NCBI GenBank assembly: GCA_020851615.1
Contig: JADZCL010000036.1
Span: 1-10,008, forward strand
DNA: 10,008 nucleotides
Reading direction: 5' to 3'
Source of the DNA: Rubrivivax sp.
GTDB lineage: Bacteria; Pseudomonadota; Gammaproteobacteria; Burkholderiales; Burkholderiaceae_C
The position numbers and the translations under genes were made by a program. The notes beneath the pieces are model-generated. The model did not search any database and was not told the origin of the DNA. It worked only from the letters and a program-made list of their open reading frames with translations. Of the stretch, positions 5,202 through 10,008 are shown piece by piece (position 1 is the stretch's first letter; each line of letters starts with the position of its first letter).

Positions 5202-7330
5202 CACGAGGCCAGCCGGGAGAGATCGGCAACGCGGTTCATCGCCGCGTGCAGGGCCCGCAGCAGCGCGATCCGGTTGGTGCGCAGCGCGGGGTCGTCGGCA
5301 TTGACCATGACCTGCTCGAAGAAGGCATCCACCGGCTCGCGCAGCACCGCCAGCGCGCTCAGCGACGCGGTGTAGTCACCGCGTTCGAAGGCCGCCTCGG
5401 CCTGCGGCCCGACCTCGGCCAGCGCCGCAGCCAGCGCCAGCTCGGCACTCTCGCGCAGCAGCGCCGGGGCCACCGGCACGTCGGCCGCGGCTTCGCTCTT
5501 CTTCAGGATGTTGGCCACGCGCTTGTTGGCAGCGGCCAGGGCCTGCGCCTGCGGCAATGCAGCGAAGCCGCGCACCGCGGCCAGGCGCTGCGGCAGCGTG
5601 GCCCAGTGGTCGGGGCGCAGCGCCACCACCGCATCGACCTCGTGCGCGCTGTAGCCGAGCTCGCGCAGCCAGCCCACCAGCCGCTCGAAGAGGAAGTGCA
5701 TGACCTCGGCCTGCGCCTGCCCGTGCGTGGCGGCAAAGGCACGAAAGGCGTGCGAGACCAGCGCCGGCACCGCCAGCGGCAACTGGCGCTCCACCAGCAT
5801 GCGCGTCACGCCCAGCGCGTGGCGACGCAGTGCGAAGGGGTCCTTGTCGCCCGTGGGCCGCTGGCCGATGCCGAACATCCCGGCCAGCGTCTCGAGCTTG
5901 TCGGCCAGGGCCACGGCCAGGCCCACCTCGCCGCGCGGCAGCACGTCGCCGGCAAAGCGTGGCTTGTAGTGGTCCTCGATGGCGCAGGCCACGGCCTCGC
6001 TCTCGCCATCGTGGCGCGCGTAATAGCCACCCATCACGCCTTGCAGCTCGGGGAACTCGCCCACCATGTCGGTCAGCAGGTCGGCCTTGGCCAGCAGTGC
6101 GGCCCGGTCGGCCTGCGCGGCCAGTGCTGCGCCGCCGAGTGATTCGCCCACCGCCCGCGCGATGGCGCGCACGCGCTCGACGCGCTCGCCCTGCGTGCCG
6201 AGCTGGCCGTGGTAGACCACACGCGCCAGTTGCGGCACGCGCGCAGCCAGCGTGCGCCTGCGGTCCTGGTCGAAGAAGAAGCGCGCATCGGCCAGGCGCG
6301 GACGCACGACGCGCTCGTTGCCCTCGATCACGCGCGCGGGATCGGCCGGGTCGACGTTGGCGACGACGAGGAAGCGCTCGGTCAGCCGCCCGTCGCCATC
6401 GAGCAGCGGAAAGTACTTCTGGTTGGCCTTCATGGTCAGGATCAGGCACTCCTGCGGCACCGCGAGGTACTGCGGCTCGAAGCGGCACAACAGCACCTTG
6501 GGACGCTCGACCAGCGCCGTCACCTCGTCCAGCAGCGCGGCGTCCTCGATCGGGCTGAGACCCTGCGTGGCAGCGACCGCAGCCAGCTGGCGTGCGATCT
6601 CGGCACGGCGCGCATCGAAGCCCGCAATCACCGCGCCCTCATCCAGCAGCTGGCGTGCGTAGTCGTCGGCGTGGCGCAGCACGAGCTCGGCCTTGGCAGC
6701 CTCGAAGCGATGGCCTTGCGTGCTGCGGCCTGCACGCAACCCGAGCGCGCGCACCGGCACCACGTCCGCGCCGTGCAGGGCGACGAGCCCGTGCGCCGGG
6801 CGCACGAAGTGCACGCTGGTCCAGCCGGGCTGGAAGTCGGGCCCCTCGCCGGACTCGAGCTGGTACTGCATGACCTTGGGGATGGGGAGCCGGGCGATCG
6901 CCTCGTCGAGCGCCTTCTGCAGCCCGTCGGCCAGCGTCGTGCCCGCCACGACCGTGTCGAGGTAGAGCGTCTGCGCCGCCCCTTCGCCCGCGCGTTGCAG
7001 GCGCGGCAGCACCTCGGCGGTGAGGCCGAGTGAGGCCAGCTTCTTGACCAACGCAGGCGTGGCACCGCCCTGCGCATCCAGGGCCACCGCCACGGGCATC
7101 AGCTTGGTCTGCTGCGCGCGGTCGGGCGCGCGCGGCTGCACGCCGACCACGTGCACGGCCAGGCGCCGTGGCGTGGCAAAGGGCGTGACGGCGGCCTGCG
7201 CCGGCACCAGGCCCTGCACGCTCAGACTGTGTGCCAGACCCTGCGCGAAGGCTTCGCCAAGCTTCTTCAGCGCCTTGGGAGGCAGTTCCTCGACGAACAG
7301 TTCGACGAGCAGGTTCGACGCGGTACTCAT
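5201..7330 (-). CDS. glyS: Glycyl-tRNA synthetase beta subunit
   Basis: Large subunit of the bacterial alpha2beta2 glycyl-tRNA synthetase, 709 aa (family about 690-700), involved mainly in tRNA binding. It begins with the typical LLVELFVEELPPKALKKLG (7-25). Further conserved blocks are LTMKANQKYFPLLDGDGRL (298-316), NERVVRPRLADARFFFDQD (338-356), the central helical region with LLTDMVGEFPELQGVMGGYY (residues 418-437), and GQRPTGDKDPFALRRHALG (489-507). The C-terminus carries the helical anticodon-binding region. It starts 3 nt after the glyQ stop codon, so the two subunits are surely co-expressed; its ribosome site must lie in the end of glyQ and is weak, which fits translational coupling. 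Its stop codon overlaps the gmhB-like start. Nothing looks truncated. Confidence 0.98.
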   Translation of the reverse strand: MSTASNLLVELFVEELPPKALKKLGEAFAQGLAHSLSVQGLVPAQAAVTPFATPRRLAVHVVGVQPRAPDRAQQTKLMPVAVALDAQGGATPALVKKLASLGLTAEVLPRLQRAGEGAAQTLYLDTVVAGTTLADGLQKALDEAIARLPIPKVMQYQLESGEGPDFQPGWTSVHFVRPAHGLVALHGADVVPVRALGLRAGRSTQGHRFEAAKAELVLRHADDYARQLLDEGAVIAGFDARRAEIARQLAAVAATQGLSPIEDAALLDEVTALVERPKVLLCRFEPQYLAVPQECLILTMKANQKYFPLLDGDGRLTERFLVVANVDPADPARVIEGNERVVRPRLADARFFFDQDRRRTLAARVPQLARVVYHGQLGTQGERVERVRAIARAVGESLGGAALAAQADRAALLAKADLLTDMVGEFPELQGVMGGYYARHDGESEAVACAIEDHYKPRFAGDVLPRGEVGLAVALADKLETLAGMFGIGQRPTGDKDPFALRRHALGVTRMLVERQLPLAVPALVSHAFRAFAATHGQAQAEVMHFLFERLVGWLRELGYSAHEVDAVVALRPDHWATLPQRLAAVRGFAALPQAQALAAANKRVANILKKSEAAADVPVAPALLRESAELALAAALAEVGPQAEAAFERGDYTASLSALAVLREPVDAFFEQVMVNADDPALRTNRIALLRALHAAMNRVADLSRLAS

Positions 7331-7333
7331 GCT

Positions 7334-8275
7334 TCAGGCGAGTTTGGTGGCGCTGCGCTTGGCCGCCTGCTCGGCCAGCCGGGCGCTCACCTCGTCGGCC
7401 CAGGCACGCGGCGCCAGCGGGAAGGACAGGCGTGCGCGGCTGTCGAGGTAGCTCTGTGCCACGCTGCGTGCCAGGTTGCGGATGCGACCGATGTAGGCCG
7501 CGCGCTCGGTGACGCTGATCGCGCCGCGCGCGTCCAGCAGGTTGAACGTGTGCGCAGCCTTCAGCACCTGTTCGTACGCGGGAAGCGCGAGTTGCCGCTC
7601 CACCAGGTGGCGCGCCTGGCGCTCGTGCGCGCCGAAGGCGTGCAGGAGGAAGTCGACATCGCTCTCCTCGAAGTTGTAGGTGCTCTGCTCGACTTCGTTC
7701 TGGTGATAGACGTCGCGGTAGGTGAGGCCTTCGGTCCAGGTCAGATCGAATACGTTCTCCACGCCCTGCAGGTACATCGCCAGGCGCTCCAGGCCATAGG
7801 TGATCTCGCCGGTGATCGGCTTGCAGTCGATGCCGCCGACCTGCTGGAAGTAGGTGAACTGCGTCACCTCCATGCCGTTGAGCCAGACCTCCCAGCCCAG
7901 GCCCCAGGCACCCAGCGTGGGGTTCTCCCAGTCGTCCTCGACGAAGCGCACATCGTTGCTCTGGAGGTCCAAGCCCAGCGCCTGCAGCGAGCCGAGGTAG
8001 AGGTCCAGGATGTCCGCCGGCGCAGGCTTGAGCACCACCTGATACTGGTAGTAGTGCTGCAGGCGATTGGGGTTGTCGCCGTAGCGCCCGTCCTTGGGGC
8101 GACGGCTGGGCTGTACGTAGGCCGCCTTCCACGGCTCGGGGCCGAGCGCGCGCAGGAACGTTGCCGTATGGCTGGTGCCCGCGCCGACTTCCATGTCGCA
8201 GGGCTGCAGCAGCGCGCAGCCCTGCGCCGCCCAATAAGACTGCAGCTGCAGGATGATCTGTTGGAAAGTCAGCAT
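7334..8275 (-). CDS. glyQ: Glycyl-tRNA synthetase alpha subunit
   Basis: Catalytic subunit of the alpha2beta2 glycyl-tRNA synthetase, 313 aa (E. coli about 303), class II fold, forming glycyl-adenylate. It opens with [20 protein letters not shown]. The motif 2 region [20 protein letters not shown] (53-72), the block [19 protein letters not shown] (114-132), and the motif 3 region [16 protein letters not shown] (156-171) are all intact. The C-terminus has a short Ala/Lys tail. The ATG at 8275 gives the standard family start, although no strong Shine-Dalgarno is seen. It lies 33 nt after lnt and 3 nt before glyS. A TAAAAT hexamer overlaps the lnt stop codon and may be an internal -10. No T-box or other leader structure is seen. 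Confidence 0.98.
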   Translation of the reverse strand: MLTFQQIILQLQSYWAAQGCALLQPCDMEVGAGTSHTATFLRALGPEPWKAAYVQPSRRPKDGRYGDNPNRLQHYYQYQVVLKPAPADILDLYLGSLQALGLDLQSNDVRFVEDDWENPTLGAWGLGWEVWLNGMEVTQFTYFQQVGGIDCKPITGEITYGLERLAMYLQGVENVFDLTWTEGLTYRDVYHQNEVEQSTYNFEESDVDFLLHAFGAHERQARHLVERQLALPAYEQVLKAAHTFNLLDARGAISVTERAAYIGRIRNLARSVAQSYLDSRARLSFPLAPRAWADEVSARLAEQAAKRSATKLA

Positions 8276-8305
8276 GGGCCGTGCGGTACGCGCTCAGGGC
8301 GGGTG

Positions 8306-8311
8306 ATTTTA
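8306..8311 (-). promoter_or_regulatory. Possible internal -10 element before glyQ
   Basis: TAAAAT (5 of 6 to TATAAT) overlaps the lnt stop codon and lies 30 nt before the glyQ ATG. It could give glyQS a promoter separate from corC-lnt. No -35-like hexamer appears at 16-18 bp, so this is a weak call. Confidence 0.25.
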
Positions 8312-9841
8312 GGGGGCGCGCGCGTGCGGCTGCGCCCGCCACGTGCCCGCGGCGAGCCCCAGCAGGCCCACGCCAAGCAGCGGCCACAGGCCGAAGGCGG
8401 CCGCCCAGCGTGCATAGGGCGTCCGCCCATGGCGGCCCTGCACCCGCGCCTCGAGCACGCCTGCGGTGAAGGGCCGCAGCCGCGCTTCCACGCGACCGCG
8501 GTGGTCGATCGCGGCTGTGGCCCCGGTGTTGGTGGCACGCACCACCGGCAGCTGGAACTCGAGCGCCCGCAGGCGCGAGATGGCCAGATGCTGGTCGATC
8601 GCAATGGTGTGGCCAAACCAGCCGATGTTGCTGAGGTTGACGAACAGCGTCGGTGCGACAGCAGGGTCCGCGAAGCGGCGTGCCAGCTCCTCGCCGAACA
8701 AGTCCTCGTAGCAGATGTTGGGCGCCGCACGCTCGCCGCCTTGCAACACGAACGAGGGTGCCGCCGGCCGGCCGCGCGTGAAGTCGCCAAGCGGGATGTG
8801 CATCAGCTCGGTGAACCAGCGAAAGCCGGCAGGGATGAACTCGCCGAAGGGCACGAGGTGCTGCTTGTCGTAGCGGTACTCGGGCGCCTGTGACAGCCCG
8901 GCCGCGGAGTTGGTATAGCCGTGGGCGAAGTCACCCAGCGGCACGCCGATCAGCGCGGCCTGGGGCCCGCTGGCGAAGCGTTCCCGCAGCATCTGCCAGT
9001 AGCCCGGCGCCAGCGCGGCCAGATCGGTCGGCAGCAGGGGCACCGCCGTCTCGGGCGCCACCACCAGGTCGGCCCGGCTGGCCAGCAGTCGCTCTCCCAC
9101 CCACGCCAGCGTGGCCGGCAGTCGGTCGGCAGCGAACTTCTCGTCCTGCGCCACATTGGGCTGCAGCAGCTGCACCGACAGCGTCTGCCCCGGCCGCGTG
9201 TGCTGCCCGGGCCCCAGCAGCGCAGCCAGGCCCAGCAGGCCAGCGCCCAGCGCCGGTGCGCCCACGCGCAGCAGGCCAGGAGCGGCGGCGCGCGCCAGCA
9301 GCGCCGCCACCAGCGCCAGCACTGCACCGATGCCGTACACGCCGACCCAGGGTGCCAGCGCGGCCAGCGGCCCGTCGACCTGGGCATAGCCGCTAGCGAC
9401 CCAAGGGAAGCCGGTGAACAGCACGCCGCGCGCCAGCTCGGCCAGCAGCCAACAGGCGGCAAACCGCAGCGCGTCCCAGGCGTCCCCGCGCCGGCCGCGC
9501 CGGTACACGGCCGCCGCCGCCGCCAGGTACAGCGACAGCGTCGCGGCCAGCGCCAGCACCGCCGCAGCGGCCAGTGGCGCTGGCAGGTGGCCATAGCGGT
9601 ACATGCTGATGAACAGCCACCAGGTGCCGGCACACAGCCAGGCGCAGCCGAAGCACCAGCCAAGCCACGCCGCGCGGCGCACTGATGGCGCGTGGTCGAG
9701 CCGCCAGACCAGCAGCGCCAGCGCCAGCAGCGGCAGCCCCCAGGCCTGGGTGTGCACGAAGGCCAGCGTCTGCAACGCGCCCAGCAAGGCCAGCGCAAGC
9801 GGCTCCAGCGCCCGCATGCGTGGCGCCAGCAGGCGCGGCAT
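8309..9841 (-). CDS. lnt: Apolipoprotein N-acyltransferase
   Basis: Inner-membrane enzyme, 510 aa, adding the third acyl chain from a phospholipid to the N-terminal Cys of apolipoproteins, the last step of lipoprotein maturation. The first ~210 residues are a run of hydrophobic membrane segments rich in Ala/Leu/Trp. A periplasmic nitrilase-type domain follows (about 220-470), and a final membrane helix at about 480-500. The catalytic triad is Glu264 (VAPETAVPLL), Lys326 (YRYDKQHLVPFGEF) and Cys377 (NICYEDLFGEE). QLLQPNVAQDEKF (224-236) and NLSNIGWFG (402-410) are further landmarks. The ATG at 9841 overlaps the upstream corC stop in a TGATG junction; an ATG at residue 9 is an alternative. The corC-lnt pair is conserved in proteobacteria. 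The gene is complete. Confidence 0.97.
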   Translation of the reverse strand: MPRLLAPRMRALEPLALALLGALQTLAFVHTQAWGLPLLALALLVWRLDHAPSVRRAAWLGWCFGCAWLCAGTWWLFISMYRYGHLPAPLAAAAVLALAATLSLYLAAAAAVYRRGRRGDAWDALRFAACWLLAELARGVLFTGFPWVASGYAQVDGPLAALAPWVGVYGIGAVLALVAALLARAAAPGLLRVGAPALGAGLLGLAALLGPGQHTRPGQTLSVQLLQPNVAQDEKFAADRLPATLAWVGERLLASRADLVVAPETAVPLLPTDLAALAPGYWQMLRERFASGPQAALIGVPLGDFAHGYTNSAAGLSQAPEYRYDKQHLVPFGEFIPAGFRWFTELMHIPLGDFTRGRPAAPSFVLQGGERAAPNICYEDLFGEELARRFADPAVAPTLFVNLSNIGWFGHTIAIDQHLAISRLRALEFQLPVVRATNTGATAAIDHRGRVEARLRPFTAGVLEARVQGRHGRTPYARWAAAFGLWPLLGVGLLGLAAGTWRAQPHARAP

Positions 9842-10008
9842 CAGCCGACGGTGCCTTCGTCGGCCACAGCCGCGGTGCCGGCTTCGCGCTCGACGCGGAA
9901 CCAGCGCACCGCGCCGCCGCGCGTGAGCATCACGACGAAGCGCAGGCCCCCGACAGGCACGGCCTCGCCGCGCCGCGGCACGCGTCCCATCTCGTGGGCC
10001 ACCAGGCC
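9841..10008 (-). CDS. corC: CorC/YbeX (HlyC/CorC family) C-terminal fragment, 5' end outside the window
   Basis: Only the last 55 residues are present. They begin GLVAHEMGRVPRRGEAVPVG and continue GLRFVVMLTRGGAVRWFRVER, which matches the C-terminal CorC_HlyC (transporter-associated) domain of CBS-domain proteins such as YbeX. These proteins are linked to magnesium/cobalt efflux and to ribosome or RNA quality control; the exact role is debated. The CBS domains would lie upstream of the window. The stop codon shares one base with the lnt ATG. The family call rests on this short domain and on the well-known corC-lnt gene pair. Confidence 0.85.
   Translation of the reverse strand, partial: GLVAHEMGRVPRRGEAVPVGGLRFVVMLTRGGAVRWFRVEREAGTAAVADEGTVG

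Noticed and set aside
5159..6142. 327-codon open frame on the plus strand
   Set aside because: Antisense to glyS, Gln/Arg/His-rich shadow frame.
8276..8308. Possible T-box or riboswitch before glyQ
   Set aside because: Only 33 nt lie between lnt and glyQ, too short, with no stem-terminator structure.
7151..8893. 580-codon open frame on the plus strand
   Set aside because: It lies opposite glyQ, the start of glyS and the end of lnt, all of which are unambiguous. Its His/Ala/Gln/Arg-rich composition is the usual shadow of GC-rich coding DNA.

Overview
This is a gene-dense, very GC-rich stretch of chromosome in which every convincing gene is on the minus strand. Protein similarity recalled from known families and the gene order (corC-lnt-glyQ-glyS-gmhB, and a MerR regulator beside isovaleryl-CoA dehydrogenase) point to a betaproteobacterium of the order Burkholderiales, probably near the Comamonadaceae or the Rubrivivax/Leptothrix group. 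I see no phage genes, complete insertion sequences, tRNA or rRNA genes, or CRISPR arrays.

Two blocks are read from high to low coordinates. Block A (10008 to 3641) is a housekeeping and envelope cluster: the 3' end of a CorC/YbeX-type gene, lnt (lipoprotein N-acylation), glyQ and glyS (the two subunits of glycyl-tRNA synthetase), a gmhB-like HAD phosphatase gene (heptose arm of LPS synthesis), and a YgjP/SprT-like zinc metallopeptidase gene. Junctions are tight: one-base TGATG overlaps at corC/lnt and glyS/gmhB, 3 nt between glyQ and glyS, 33 nt between lnt and glyQ, and 64 nt before the peptidase gene.

A 399-bp spacer (3242-3640) separates the blocks. It holds a perfect 13-bp inverted repeat, a short motif that may be a repeat remnant, and the operator of the next block.

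Block B (3241 to 1 and beyond) looks like the start of a leucine/isovalerate (liu) catabolic operon: liuR (MerR family), liuA (isovaleryl-CoA dehydrogenase), a beta-class carbonic anhydrase and an acetyl-CoA acetyltransferase cut by the window edge. Related ACGT-centred operator sequences lie just upstream of liuR and between liuR and liuA, so LiuR probably controls both itself and the operon. The enzymes fit one route: LiuA makes 3-methylcrotonyl-CoA, carbonic anhydrase could supply bicarbonate for methylcrotonyl-CoA carboxylase (expected nearby but outside the window), and the thiolase splits acetoacetyl-CoA.

The most interesting points are a canonical beta-clamp-binding pentapeptide (QLSLF) at the N-terminus of the SprT-like metallopeptidase, the loss of the catalytic nucleophile Asp in the GmhB-like protein, and the carbonic anhydrase inside the liu operon.
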